Made by a program: the position numbers and the translations under genes
Part shown: positions 24,372 to 37,489 of the stretch, piece after piece
Layout of the letters: every line of letters starts with the position of its first letter
Numbering within the stretch: position 1 is the stretch's first letter
Notes under the pieces: model-generated
What the model was told of the DNA's origin: nothing
What the model saw: only the letters and a program-made list of their open reading frames with translations
Databases searched by the model: none
Assembly (NCBI GenBank): GCA_946800325.1
Contig: OX326957.1
Coordinates: 55,361,798-55,425,797 of the forward strand
Length of the DNA stretch: 64,000 bases
DNA from: Luzula sylvatica
Taxonomy: Eukaryota > Streptophyta > Magnoliopsida > Poales > Juncaceae
Direction of reading: 5' to 3'

Positions 24372-24714
24372 AAAACCATATTTTTGGGTTTTTAGAAGGG
24401 CAAATATGTAAATTATGATCATGATTATTATGATTATTATTATTATTATTCCCAAAAAAAACTAGAAGTTCTGATCATTTTGCAGATTCTGAGATGTAGA
24501 CGGAACATGAAAAGAATGCGATCCGGGTGCATGATACTGAAACTAATCGGGCCTCGACAAACTCAAGTTATTACAAACAAGCTTAAATTCAGAATCTCAG
24601 ATTAACAAATTTTCAGCACTTCCAAGTCAAAAGAGAACCGAGTTATTACAAACAAGCTCCTATTTTACACTACACATTCTCTAAAAATCCAATCCAAAGC
24701 AATCCTTCCCCTTT

Positions 24715-26289
24715 CTAATTAGACATGAAATGATATCTCGAATCGACGAAACTCTCCACGTCCCACAAAAACGATCCAAAAGTAACCGCTTCCAAAATAA
24801 GCCTTCTCAACCCTGCAAAACTTATTTTCACAAGATCGTCCTTGGACGCATCGATAGTTCCCTTAGAACTAATAATTATCTCAGGTCTCCCGAACAACGC
24901 TTCGGTGTGCTTTTCAATTATGCTAAACGCCTCTTTAGACCTAATCGCTGCGAATTGCTGCAACGTGTCTGGATCGAAAGACAACACGTATGATCTGAGT
25001 CGACTCGGTTTGACTGCCTGGTCAAACCCACTTGCAGAGAAACTAATCTCTGAATCCGAGTTCGAATTTGAACTATCAGGTTGAAAATCATTCATTATGG
25101 GGTTTTTAATAGAATCGCGTTCTTCGACTTGCGAGCCCCACGGGAGAGTCTTGAGTGACTTTTCGAGTTGGAATCTTAGATCTACTCTTTTTAGAAAATA
25201 TCCATACATTACCGAAGCAGCGTAAACCTGTAAATTCAACATTAAATCAATTAAAATTTAAATAAATTTTCCAAGAATTTAACTTTGCGAAATTACCTGG
25301 CCGACACGGAGTTTACTGATGGGAGGAAGAGTGGCGGAATCCATGAAACGGTTTCCCAATATGAGAGACAAATGATTCTCGATCATTTCGTAGGCTTCTG
25401 TGGAGTGTAATCGCTCGAGTTTACCATCCTCTGAAGGCCAGTTATCGATTCTTCTAGAAGGATCCGTGGATTCCGTGATTGCGGGGACTAAGGAGACTTC
25501 TGATTCGACGAATTTCTGAACGACTAAAGAGTAGAGAATTTCTTCGAGTGCTTTTTTCCTCTCTTTTTCTTTTAATTCTGCTATTCTCTTGTATAAGACG
25601 AGTTCGCTGCCAGTAGGGGTAGGTTTGTCTTTGGTTTTCTCGGCCTCGCGGTCTGTGGACAGTTGCTCGAGTTGTTGCTCGACTGCAGCGGGTAATAGAT
25701 GGGGATGACTGGAGAGGATTTGGGAGAGGAATTGTCCTACTGGAGATTCGAACTGGAGAGGAGCGATCTGAGATTTGGGGTCTTCGGAAGGAGATGGAGG
25801 ATTCAAGTTCGACGATGCTTGTATTGCGATCCTTCTCTTTGGTTTGCCAAATGGAGTTAGTGGTCTCTTTAAAGCCAAGCCAAGACCCTAAATCAATTGA
25901 AATATTGAATTATTGAGTAGATATTTCGAATTGAAAAATTGAACAAAATTAACCTGTATTTCACCACAAATTACCAGTGATTATCACCCCAAATTACGAG
26001 TACACAGATTTTAGCTCAAAATAAATCTAGAGCTCGACACTAATTTAACTGAGAAAACTTCAAAACCTCAAGTTCGAAGCTTTCAAACAGCAAAATCTTA
26101 CCCAAAACCCCTAAAAGCTCAACTGAAGTAAAAAAAAACACATACCTTGACAGATCCACGGGAAAAACGGGATCGTCGATCATACTGGATCGGATTAACA
26201 CACGGGGACGCAAGAAAACGCGATCTAGACGCTAAATCAGCCGATTGAAACAACGAAACAGGAGATCGAAGCGCCACAGTTGCTTCCAT
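24715..26289 (-). CDS. DUF760 protein, UV-B-induced At3g17800 type, chloroplast
   Basis: Three exons on the minus strand: 26289-26146, 25887-25297, 25227-24715. All junctions are GT-AG and phase 0, giving 415 aa, close to the length I recall for the Arabidopsis protein. Residues 1 to about 60 are rich in Ser/Arg with few acids, as in a plastid transit peptide. A hydrophilic linker (70-115) leads to LVLYKRIAELKEKERKKALEEILYSL split across the first DUF760-like block (about 115-190), and the second block covers about 245-290 and 345-400 (VYAASVMYGYFLKRVDLRFQ; SFDPDTLQQFAAIRSKEAF; KISFAGLRRLILEAVTFGSF). The two blocks share the pattern EAYEMIENH / EAFSIIEKH before an LG or FG. The molecular activity of this family is not established. 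The Met at 26289 is used because the transit-like exon joins in frame. Confidence 0.88.
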
Positions 26290-27437
26290 GACAACGTGGA
26301 TGCAACTAATCAAATTTGAACTAACACAACCCAAAAAAAAAACCTTCAAAATTGTGAATATTCCTCACCAAATTGGTAGAATTTGGGAGAAACTTGGCTT
26401 TGGTAGGGTTTTGAGGAAGAGGATAATAGTGGAGTCGCAATTGATGTGAGAGAAGTACCCCGAATTCTCGGACTACGAATACGATAGGGAAGTAACGTCA
26501 TCCACAATACACAATTACACAATGCCCATGAGAATATACAACGCGCATAGAATATGATTATCATCAAAAATTTGTGATTTTTCTCTATTTTCATGGACAT
26601 TTCGTTTCTTCAAATATTAAAAACTAAAATTATTCCAAAAAAATTATTTATTTCACATAATTTCTAAATTTATAAGAAAAAAGATGTATCAACCAAACAT
26701 GACTATTGTGTATGTCATGGAATATTATTCCATGAAATGAAATTCCTTGACATATAATATTCCAAGACATATTTCAAAACTCGAACCAAACGCCCCTTAG
26801 AATATTTCGTATATATACGCGTAGACGTGTACTCATTCTTTCACATACGTGGAAACATTCTTGGTCTCATGTTTTCTTTGACGTCTCCAGTACCCACCAT
26901 ACAAATTCACCATCACACATGACACATTATACTAATTTATATGGACAATATATCATTTTATATAATAGTGTTCTAATTTATACGGTCTTTTTTACACGTT
27001 TAACCACAAAACATAGGAAGGTTCCCCCAACCACAAAATATTTGGAATTATAAATTAGTGGTTTTGATCATGTTCATGTCATTCAATGTGAACCATTATT
27101 GACCCTTGAGATATTTTAATTTTGATGGTTCTGAATTAATTTAAATAAAAAATTGCTCAAACTCATAATATTTCAACAAAACATATATCAGACACAAAAA
27201 TAAGTGGACCTAGGAAATATGAGGAAATCAGAATATTAGACAAACATACAACAAAATTTTGCCACTCGAGTTAACATACACTAAAAGTCCACACATAACA
27301 AGTCATTAGCTTTACACACACACACACACACACACATACACACACATACACGTACACATCCAATCTCTCTCTCTTATAATTTATACAACAACACACAACC
27401 ACCCCTAAAACTAAAAATATCACAATTAGGTCCCTCG
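26290..27437. other. DUF760 promoter and intergenic DNA
   Basis: 26290-26600 is the likely shared 5' flank of the DUF760 gene. A CCAAACGCCCCTTAG end near 26789 looks like the terminus of a Tourist-like element, but its partner was not found. A (CA)n run lies at about 27316-27350, close to the 3' end of the receptor kinase. Confidence 0.45.
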
Positions 27438-30400
27438 TCACGAGACCAAAGAATCCGCCGGTACCAAAAACTTAGCAACGGCTTGGTACAATTGCTTCTC
27501 TTCGAACGGTTTCGAAACGTATCCATCCATTCCGCATTTAATGCACTTTTCGTACGTCGCTTGTATGACATCAGCGGTCATTGCCAAAATTGGCAAGTGC
27601 CACTCTTTTTCATTTTTCGCCTCGTTTTCTTCTCTTCTCATCTTTTCATTCGCCTTCTTTTCTATTAACCGTATTTGCCTCGTCGCTTCAAACCTATTCA
27701 AAATACAAAAATAAATAAAATATAAAAGTTGGTATTTTACGTACAAATTTTAGCTTACCCATCCATTTCGGGCATTTGAACATCCATAAAACACGCATCG
27801 AAATTATGAGGCACTTGAAGAAGGGCAAGTGCGTCTTTTCCACTCTCCACACACTCAATTTTCGCACCGTATCTTTTCAAAGTTCCAGCCGCGACCCTCA
27901 AATTTACTTTATTATCGTCCACGACCAAAATATTTCTCCCTGCCAATAACCCACGAAGCGAAACCGCTCCCTCAATTTTACCATTAACCCCCTCTTTTTT
28001 CAAATATTGCAAATCAACCCCTAGCGCTAGCTGAAGACAAGCCGCGACCGTGCTTGCTTTCAAAGGCTTCATTATGAGGTTCTTTTCGGTAAAACCCGAG
28101 ACTTTCATCTTATCTGATTCCGAGGTTGATAAAAGGAATATCTTTGGCGGGTCGGGTACGGACCCGTTTCGAGTCCATTCTGATATTTGTTCGTGCAAAT
28201 ACAAACCAGTTTTAGAATCCCACGAGTCACTCTCCACTAAGAATAAACATGGTTGCCTTTTATGCCTAAAATTCAAATTTCATAAATACATCAAAAATAA
28301 AAATAAAAACAAAAATCACCATAAATAATAAAATGCGTACCCATTTTTACACGCGAAAGAACTGATCGCAAATTCCACGGTACCAAAAGTCTCGACCGAA
28401 ATCCCGAGTCTCTGCAAATGATACTTGGTAACAACAGCCCGTACCAGTCTCTTATCCACCAAAACCGCCTTAAACCCTCCAAAACAATTCGGCAAAATGT
28501 CCAAAATGCCCTTGTTAGCATCATCATTTGCACCACCCTCAATCCTCCTCTCCCACTTCTGTAACACGGCTGTGAAGGTGAACGTGCTCCCCACTCGAGG
28601 CTTACTCACGAACCCAATTTGTCCCCTCATTAATTCGACCAAACATTTGCTAATACTCAACCCAATTCCGGTCCCCCCGTAGTTTCTAGAAGTCGAACTG
28701 TCTGCTTGCATGAACGGCGTGAATACGCGGCTTTGCGCGTGCATCGGGATCCCCGTACCCGTGTCCTCTACGCTCACTACTAGGGTTACCGGGTCCGGGG
28801 CTGCAGAATGGGTCGACCCGTTTGGGGTAGACCCGTTTTGAGTGGAATGTGTGATGATGAGTTGCTTGAAATTCTCCCATGTGTTGCGGGTATCGGCTGC
28901 TTCTTGCCCGCTAAGCGTGTCGTGCTGGTCTGTGAAATTAGGGTTAGGGGTAGGGGTAGGGTTATTTTCGTCATTTTGCTCGAGGAGTTTTGATTCGGGT
29001 TTCGGGTTGGTGAATGGGTTTGTGGAGTGGTCGGATAAGTGGACTTGCACAAATATGTGGCCACGATCCGTGAACTACAAGTCAAAATAGGCAAACAAAC
29101 ATAAATAAAAAGAACACTTATTTGATATAAATTATTAAATTACGTACTTTTATAGAATTGCCCACTAAATTAGTGATTATTTGCCGAAACCTTCCAGGAT
29201 CCCCCAATAAAACCGCAGGAACTCTATCCGATACATACACCGCAAGCTACACTCCATCAAAAAATAAATAAATAAATAATATAATATAATATAATATACT
29301 TGGTTAAATGAATAATAAGTTTTCAGATAAGGTACCTCGATGCCCTTTTCGCGGGATTTGGAACAGAACAAGGAGATGACATCATCGAGAATTGATCGGA
29401 GGTCAAACGGCACAGACTCGAGTTCCAATTTTCCCGCCTCGATTTTCGCGCGGTCCAGAACTTCGTTTATTAACGAAATTAACGCCTTTCCACATACTTG
29501 TGCCGTTTGGGCATAATCTTTCTGCGTCGAATTTAATTTCGTATCCAATAACATGTCAAGCATTCCTTTGAACACCAAAAAAAAATTAATACATTTATAA
29601 TCATGTATATTAATTTATATTTAGAGAAAATTAATTATTACCTAGCACTCCATTCATTGGTGTTCTTATCTCATGAGAAACCGTCGCGAGAAACTATCAT
29701 ATAAAAATTACAAAATTTAATATATTTAATATATTTTTTCAAAAAAAAGTTAATAAATAATAAGTAATTAATGAAACCTGAGATTTGGCCACGTCAGCAG
29801 CTTCGGCTTGTTTTTTGAGTTCTTCCATTTTGCGACAATCTTCTTTAACATTATCGTATCGATTCCATGCGGCGAAAACTATGTAGCCAATCAGCATGGA
29901 TATCACAAATACCCCTGATGGTGTCGTTATCGCCGATAATGGCACTGACGGCTTTTTACTATACCTATTTCACAAAAATTCAAAATTTTAATATTTGAAG
30001 GATATATATGTAAAATTGTAAAATATTTACGTGCCTGCAAATCATTTGATGATTTCGAAACGGGTCGCCGAAATCGAGGGTGCTTATATGACTAGGCAAA
30101 GGGAACCCATCGGGTAAATCTGGACCGTACATGATCAACGGCTCGGATGCGTTCGTCACATCGTATACTTTCACTATGATTTCGGGATTTCCTGCCAGCT
30201 GGCTCAGTAAATTCTCAACCAACGATTCCACATCAAATGCTCCCCCCAAATACCTGCATCGAATTCCGTGCAAAATTTCAAAAAAAGGACATAATTTTAG
30301 TTTTTTATTGTGTTTTTAATTTCGAACCCTGCTGTGGCTTCGACGCGTTCTTCTTGAGAAACTCCTGGAGGAAGATCCGTGCTGAAGACTGGAAATGTCA

Positions 30401-31161
30401 AAACTACCCCTAAATGGTTCGATTCAAGTAGTCTAAATGGACTCGTTAATACCGCCTTGCCCGTTGCTCTAGCTCTCAATATATTCTCTTTATCCTCCTA
30501 CAAAACAAAACAAATTGATGAATTGTTGTCGAATTACGAAATTACCCTTGTCGAGAAGAGAGAGAGGGGGGGAGGGGTACCTGGCCAGACATCATGTCGA
30601 GGGCTTCGATGTACGAAACGGTTTCTTGAGAATAAATAACGGGGGCATATTCGTCCTGCACCGGAGACGGGTCCCGCTTCATGGTTTGAATGATCCATCC
30701 TTGTTGGCTCTCGAAAATTTCTCGTTGCGAATGGACCACTCGCTGCGCGTACGCCACGCCGCTGAGCAACGGCCTCTCGAATGCCGTTTTCGCCGTGTAA
30801 TCCGCAAATGTATCCTGTAACAGCAAACAGCAAAACCCGCCAATCAAATCAAAGCCTCGAATTCGAATGAATTGAAATGGAAATAGACCTGGTCGAGAGC
30901 TGGAGGATTTTTCTGGTACTGCAATGTGGAGATGAGTATGGCGAGTGCGTGGACGTGGTTCACCGAAACGGCGAAGCGGTCTTGGAGCATGCTGGCTCGT
31001 TCCTCGCACATGCTGACTAAGCCTTCTTCAGCTTTTTTCATGCTGAGTCGACGAATGTGCCAGTGTATACCGACCCATATCGTCAGAGACACGACGACCC
31101 ATAACACCACCGCTGCGGTTCGATTCAGCCTCCATTTTCTCGGCACTTCCGAGGAACCCAT
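27438..31161 (-). CDS. AHK4: Cytokinin receptor hybrid histidine kinase (CRE1/AHK4 type)
   Basis: Eleven exons: 31161-30889, 30814-30581, 30497-30328, 30253-30035, 29964-29778, 29693-29642, 29565-29336, 29246-29148, 29074-28341, 28265-27759, 27693-27438; 986 aa. It binds cytokinin outside the cytosol (endoplasmic reticulum or plasma membrane) and starts a His-Asp phosphorelay. Layout: first membrane helix about 15-35; CHASE domain about 45-270 ([60 protein letters not shown]); second helix about 309-332; kinase H-box with His368 in [14 protein letters not shown]-box [12 protein letters not shown]-boxes DTGTGIP and [13 protein letters not shown]; receiver with DD849-850, phosphoacceptor Asp894 ([12 protein letters not shown]) and Lys963 (YVSKPF). 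Close similarity to AHK4 along the CHASE and kinase regions favours that subclass over AHK2/AHK3. The amino terminus is shorter than in Arabidopsis AHK4 (1080 aa). Intron 4 uses a GC donor. The receiver has an extra charged loop after RQIRLIEKK. Confidence 0.95.
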
Positions 31162-31662
31162 TTGTGGTGGGGTTCTTTTTGAATGTTTTGATTTGAGAGA
31201 AGTGGAGATTGTGATTTGGGTTTCTCACATAGTAATTTCGATTTTGGGCGAGAAGAAGTTTATGGGTATCTTTCTAGATAGAGAAAGAGGTAAATAGTTC
31301 TTCGAATAGTCGGTATCTCACAGAGAGAGAGAGAGAGAGATTTGGTGGTTACTTACTGTACACTATAGGAAAGGAGGTACTGAACAGAGCTTAGCTCTTA
31401 AGAAGCAAGCAATAATGCTAACTTTTCAATGGCTTTTGATTCCTTTTCCTTCGTCTCTCTAGAGAGTGAAGGAATGAAGGATAAAGACTAAAACTTTGGG
31501 CTTTGGTGATTTCTTCCTCTCCAACACACACACAAACACAAACTCCAACTCTTAACCAAACCCTTCGTCCCCTTTCAGTAGAAGAATACACTGTACCCAC
31601 TGTTCTCTGTACTGTTTCTTCACAAACAGATGAGCTAGAAAAAAGGAAAATTTCGGTGGGCT

Positions 31663-31696
<34 letters not shown>

Positions 31697-32090
31697 AGAA
31701 GTCAGTCCTCACAACACAATCACAGTCAGAGAGAGAGCAAGAGAGAGATAAAGATTCCAGCTATATCTCAGAGACCCAACACCAAAAACTTGCTTTTATC
31801 TCCCAATGCGTACAGGAAAAAGGAAAAAGAGAAAACCAACAACAGCAGCAATGGAGATTTTGAGAAATGGGAAAAAAAGAAAGGCTTTGTGTTCTGTTGA
31901 GTAAAATTAAAAATTGATTATATTTAGCGCATGAAGAGAAATGAATCGAATTTATTAGATTTCATGAGATACGCTGCCATTTTCTTAATTCCCTAATTAT
32001 TCCTTTGTTTATTCATTAATCCCTCTCTCTCTCTTCTCTCTCTCTCTCATTAGTCCTCAGAGACAAAAGACCAGGCCCCCCCCCCTTCTC
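31162..32090 (-). promoter_or_regulatory. Upstream region of the CRE1/AHK4-type gene
   Basis: Contains GA/CT microsatellites at about 31321-31340, 31666-31695 and 32023-32048, and pyrimidine-rich stretches (CTCTAGAGAG). This is a plausible long 5' leader and promoter, possibly with a leader intron, but no transcription start can be fixed from sequence alone. Short ORFs here are repeat artefacts. Confidence 0.4.
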
Positions 32091-32093
32091 TAT

Positions 32094-33791
32094 GGGCATG
32101 TTTGATTTGAGGGATTTTGGTGTATTTTGGTCCAAAATCCTGAATTTTGGTTCAAATCCATTGTTTGATTTCTTGTGTACATGTATTTTGAGGTTGATAT
32201 CCATGTATTTTGTTATACACAAAAAAAATATGTATTTTGAATGGTGGATTTCACTCTCCATGTATTTGAATAAAATAATACAATATAATATAGTACAACA
32301 CTAGTATAATACAATTTAATATAATATAAAATAAAATAAAATAAAATAATACAATACAATAATATAATATAATATAATATAACATAATATAATACAAAAT
32401 AATATAATATAATATAATTTAATAAATACAATATAATATGATATAATATAATATAATATAATATAATGTAATACAGTTTAATATAATATTATATAATATA
32501 ATATAATATAAAATAATATAATATAATAATATAATATAGTACAATACTATCATAATATAATATAAAACAAAATAAATAATATAATATAGAATAATATAAT
32601 ACAATATAATACAATATAATATAATATAATATAATACAATACAAAATAATATAAAACAAAATAAAATAATATAATTTAATAAATACAATATAATATGATA
32701 TAATATAATACGATATAATACAATATAATGTAATACAGTTTAATATTATATAATATAATATAATATAATATAATATAAAATAAAATAATATAATATAATA
32801 TAAAATAATATAATATAATATAATATAGTACAATACTAGTATAATATAATATAAAACAAAATAAATAATATAATATAGAATAATATAATACAATACAATA
32901 TAATATAATATAATATAATATAATACAAAATAATATAAAATAAAATAAAATAGTATAATTTAATAAATACATTATAATATGATATAATATAGTATAATAT
33001 AATGTAATATAATGTAATACAGTTTAATATAATATTATGTAATATAATATAACATAATATAAAATAAAATAAAATAATATAATATAAATTAATATAATAT
33101 AATATAATATAATAATATAATAATATAATATAATATAGTACAATACTAGTATAATATAATATAAAACAAAATAAATAATTTAATATAGAATAATATAATA
33201 TAATACAATATAATATAATATAATATAATATAACATAATACGGTATAATATAATATAATATATATGATATAATATAAACCTATATAATATAAATTTTAAG
33301 CTACAGTAAAATAATTTAAAATAATATTATATCGTATAAAACAATACAAATATAATATAATATAGTATACTATACTATACTATAATATAATACAAAACAA
33401 TATAAAATAATATAATATACTAACATATAAAATAATATAATATAATATAAAATAATATAATATAATATAATATTATATTATATAATATAAAACAATATAA
33501 TATAACATAAGATACCAACATATAAAATAATATAATATAATATAATATAATATACTAATATATAAAGCAATACAATATAACATAATATAATATAAAACAA
33601 TATAATATAATATATAATAAAATAATAAAATCCGTGGATTTTGTATGAAGAATCAAACAAAGGATTTTGTATACATGATTTTAGAATACAACAAATCAAA
33701 CAACTCATATGAATTCTCAAATACATGGATATTAGAATACATGTATTTGACATATACATGTACATCAAAATCCCTCAAATCAAACATGCCC
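32094..33791. mobile_element. MITE-like element with AT-satellite interior
   Basis: Terminal inverted repeats: left GGGCATGTTTGATTTGAGGG then ATTTTGGTGTA; right, in reverse complement, GGGCATGTTTGATTTGAGGG then ATTTTGATGTACA. A 3-bp TAT flanks both ends (32091-32093, 33792-33794), in the style of PIF/Harbinger-type elements. Sub-terminal regions pair again (GGATTTTGTATACATG and its mirror). The middle, about 32275-33630, is almost purely TAATATAATATAA-type repeat with a higher-order period. Non-coding; the tyrosine/isoleucine/leucine ORFs are artefacts. Confidence 0.88.
32275..33630. repeat. TAATA-type satellite with roughly 245-310 bp higher-order repeats
   Basis: Within the pentamer-like array, landmark words recur in the same order. 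AGTACAACACTAG or AGTACAATACTA occurs near 32294, 32538, 32826 and 33138. TTTAATAAATACAATATAAT occurs near 32417 and 32674, with a near copy near 32958. ACAGTTTAATAT occurs near 32473, 32733 and 33020. The array therefore grew by duplication of multi-unit blocks. Confidence 0.8.
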
Positions 33792-33884
33792 TATATTCTA
33801 GAGCTTCCATAATTTCCATTTTGTTTTTATTTTTATTTTTGCAAAATTCACATAGGTCCATTGTTAATTTATATTATTAAAATA

Positions 33885-34077
33885 GGGAGTTCTATGATCC
33901 ATTTTCAATAAAAAAATTTGGAATATTTGTTAACTGATGATTTTTTTTTTTTGTAAGATTCAATTGTATATTTATCATTTAATGTTATGAAAACATAAAT
34001 TTTGTATAATTAATTTGATAAATATCTAAAATATTTTAAAATAATTTTTGAAAATAGATTTATCATTGAATTCCCAT
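33885..34077. mobile_element. Mutator-like MITE (family C/D)
   Basis: The left end GGGAGTTCTATGATCCATTT and the right end, in reverse complement, GGGAATTCAATGATAAATC form imperfect inverted repeats. ATTAAAATA lies at 33876-33884 and 34078-34086, a 9-bp target duplication of Mutator type. Non-coding. Confidence 0.7.
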
Positions 34078-35068
34078 ATTAAAATAACATAGAATTATGA
34101 ATTCAGCAGTTTAATATAGAACGAGTTTTAAGTTTTAACAATATTAAAATGTTATTTTATATGGACATAAAAATTCATACTATTTTTAGAATGTGATTAT
34201 AACAAATTATTAATTAAGCTAAAATTGTCAAAAGATATTTTTTAAATTAATAAATATTCCAATGTCTTATTCCAATCCTGGTCATAAAGAAGAAGATATA
34301 TCTTTTACCAAATCTCGTTAAACAAAGAAAATATGTGGAAGTGTACTTAATTTGAATTTTGGATCACAATTCACAACAATATCTAAATCGAAGAGAAAAA
34401 AAAACAAAAAAATTTATGTCTTGATATTAAGTCAACTATATAATCTTCACCTACTGTACAGAGAATCTTAACCTACATATGGAATCAAATCCTACAAGTC
34501 TATTATAAAATTATGACTTTCTAATTAAGTGCAACTACTAAATTAAGAAAATAAGAACTATCAGGGTTTAAACTGTAAAAGATCCAACTAAATTATACAC
34601 ACTTTACTCAGACTCGAGAAGGTACAAATTACGAAAATACTTTTTAATTTTCCCAAAAAATTTATCATTGGATCTTTTCGAAAATGTGGTATATGTATTT
34701 AGTAATTAGGCATTTAGTACAATTACAAAAATATCCCTAGTTAATAGTTATGTTGGATGAATAACTGCAGTAATAGGAGAATGGAGGGCAGTTTGGTCAT
34801 TTCGTATTGTCTGCATTACAGACCTGCATAGACGTCATGATATCAGACACTACGGGCTTGTTCGGCGATGGATGGAACAGTGGAAGAGTGGAAGAGTGGA
34901 AGAGTAGTTATTCCATTTTATTCCACTGAGTCAAAAATATATATAATATTTATGACACTTTAGTCCCTCATTTTATTAATATTACAAATCATATACCTCA
35001 TGTTTAATTATTCCTAATTTTTTTGTAGAGAGAGACTAAGCTACTCAATTAAATACAATAAACTTGAT
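34078..35068. other. AT-rich intergenic DNA
   Basis: No gene supported. GGGCTTGTTCGGCGATGG at about 34855 resembles a Harbinger/Tourist end and is followed by a triplicated GTGGAAGA, but no matching right end was found. Confidence 0.5.
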
Positions 35069-35296
35069 GGGAAGTTACAGACTCATTTTTTTTTATCATG
35101 AACCATTTTTCAAAAAATTATTTTAAGAATTTTAACTATTTATTAATTAATTATACAAAATTTATGTTTTGAATAGCATTAAATGATAAATATACACTAG
35201 AATCTTAGAAAAAATCATTATTTAACAAATATTCAAAATATTTTTTTTAAAAAATGGGTCCATGATAAGAAAAATGGGTCTATCATAGAACTCCCC
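35069..35296. mobile_element. Mutator-like MITE, diverged copy
   Basis: The right end, in reverse complement, GGGGAGTTCTATGATAGACC pairs loosely with the left end GGGAAGTTACAGACTCATTT. The interior shares AATGATAAATATACA and AATATTCAAAATATTTT words with 33885-34077 in the opposite orientation. Confidence 0.5.
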
Positions 35297-36690
35297 AAAT
35301 TTGATAATTAATGTTTTTTGTCATTATATTTGTATTGAGATGTGTGCATTTAATGATGTATACAAATTTTCATGATCATCACGAGAAAACACAAATCTCA
35401 ATGCAAATTCAATGGTAAAAAAATATTAAGTATCAAACATCTTGTTCTTAATTAAATATGTATACATGACATAACAACAAAGTCGAAGAAAAATGAAATA
35501 GTAACGATAGATACACATAAACCGACCATAAATTTGACATAAATACATAAATTTATATTTAATTTGTGATATAATTAATAAAACACAAACGTATGTATTT
35601 GTGTCAAATTTATAGTCGATTCGTGTGTATCTATCATTACTCAGAAAAATGATTAGCATAAAAGAATAGAGACTTTATTATAATATAAATAGTTATTTAA
35701 ATTACAAATTTTGTTTAATTATAATGCTTTATGCAATGGACAATATCATTTGATAGGTACTTATTGACAAAAGTAAAAATAAGTGGGTACTTTGGCACTA
35801 AACAAATTATAAGATGACAAATGAAAGGAGGTCGAAATGCACTTAAAATTAATTACCCAAATGGCAAAGCAATTAGCCAATTAACCATACAAGCCTTTGA
35901 TTTGATCTCCATTATCAAGAGATTAAAGAAAGGTATATGAAAAAGTCGACTAAACTTTGCAAATAGAGGAAAAGTGGATATATTTTTTGCCATAAATTAT
36001 ATGCCACTTGTCATTAAATCTTGGTGGAAGAAATCAAATTTTGTTTTTGTCATCGATACCCTTCTAAAACTTTCCAGGTAATTTTCCATTTTTCTTCTGT
36101 CAAAATCTAATAAATTGTTTGTAAATTGCCTTCTAAATAATCATATTAATGATTTTAATTTGACCGTGAGTTTCACAGTATTAAAATACTTAATTAATTT
36201 ACGTATAAGACTGGATTAAACAAAAAAACTAATAGTAAACCAATTGGAAGAATAAATCTAAATTTCACGTGTGTATGATAAGGAATATCAATATCAATAT
36301 TATGTTAAAAATATAAAAAATATCATATACAATGATGTTTGGTAGAATATACGTAATGGCAACATGAAGTGCACTCGAAGATACATAAAATAATAAAATT
36401 GCGGTGATCCATGAGAAATGTGATAGCAAATATAACATTGATATAATGGAAGCCTTAGTTTGTACACTTGTCTGTGTCGTATAGTATTTTAGTGGATCAT
36501 ATTTTCTTCGAAGGAATTATCTCAAGTGTTGGATCGTTTTGTGAAGAAGTCGATCAAAATTCAAACCCCAATTACTCCCCCTTATCGTTTGGTCTAGTGT
36601 TACTGTGAACTCACATCATCGTGGGCCTTTTGTGTTTGCTGGCAGGAGAACAAAAGATACAAATCTTAATTTAGCATGCAAACGATTTTG
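35297..36690. other. AT-rich intergenic DNA, no gene seen
   Basis: A short frame on the minus strand (35426-35659) lacks recognisable features. A pair of inverted segments around 35500-35640 (ATAGATACACATAAACCGAC and its approximate complement) suggests another decayed inverted-repeat element. Confidence 0.45.
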
Positions 36691-36691
36691 C

Positions 36692-37170
36692 CTTAAGTTA
36701 GTCAATTCGCGAATAATTCACGAATTATACGAATTTTGAAAAATACGCGAACTTCACTTATCCAATTCAGTGATTCTGAAATATTTGCAAATTTTATGGC
36801 CAAAAAATATTCGGCCGATTTTTTGCCGAATTCAGTGATTTTTTGCCGAATTTTTCAAATTGGTAATTTTTAATTGTTTCTATGTATTGCAATTTCTAAG
36901 TTAAATGAGTCATATCATGATCTAAGTTAGTCAATTCGCGAATAGTTCGCGAATAATACACGAATTATACGAATTTTGAAAAATACGCGAACTTCGCAAT
37001 ATTATATTTTGCCGAATTTTTAATAAAAATCGTATTATACATGAACCTATACGAATACGAATATTACCCGTTCACGTTTTTTAGGTCCGAATTTGTTGTC
37101 GTATTGAAAAACGCACCATCCAAATTATACATGAACGTATCCTGTATCGTATTATTACCGTATCCCGAAT
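36692..37170. repeat. Duplicated CGCGAA-rich repeat
   Basis: AAGTTAGTCAATTCGCGAAT followed by ACACGAATTATACG, AATTTTGAAAAATACGCGAA occurs at about 36696-36760 and again at about 36924-36994. The tail contains many CGTAT/GAATACG words, as in the decayed repeat at 10819. Non-coding. Confidence 0.75.
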
Positions 37171-37489
37171 GACTGCCTATTATTTTGCCAGTGACCTCGT
37201 TAATATGGTGACTAAATTGATTTAGGGTTTGAATCATACCTTGAATAAGTTATGAGTTGGAATCTATCAGTATTGGCCCTCCAATTAAATTTACAACAAT
37301 TTGGCTCCACCCCAGCTGGCCACGTCAGCTCCAACACTGTACTGTTTATCAGCGACACTGTTCGCCCAACTACTGTTCATCAGCTTAGTGTTCGATTAAA
37401 TACTGTTCGTGAATTAATTACCGTTCATCACTAATTACTATTTATTTACTATTCTTCGATAATTACTATTCATCGGAGCATATATAATT

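Noticed and set aside
26600..26805. Tourist-like element ending CCAAACGCCCCTTAG
   Set aside because: Only one end is visible, so it is not listed as an element.
28425..29094. Several ORFs opposite or out of frame with the cytokinin receptor
   Set aside because: Shadows of the real exon 9; no splice or domain support.
32213..33768. Series of Tyr/Ile/Leu-rich ORFs on the minus strand
   Set aside because: Translation of the TAATA-type satellite; not proteins.
34855..34925. Start of another Harbinger/Tourist element (GGGCTTGTTCGGCG)
   Set aside because: No matching inverted end or target repeat could be found within reach.
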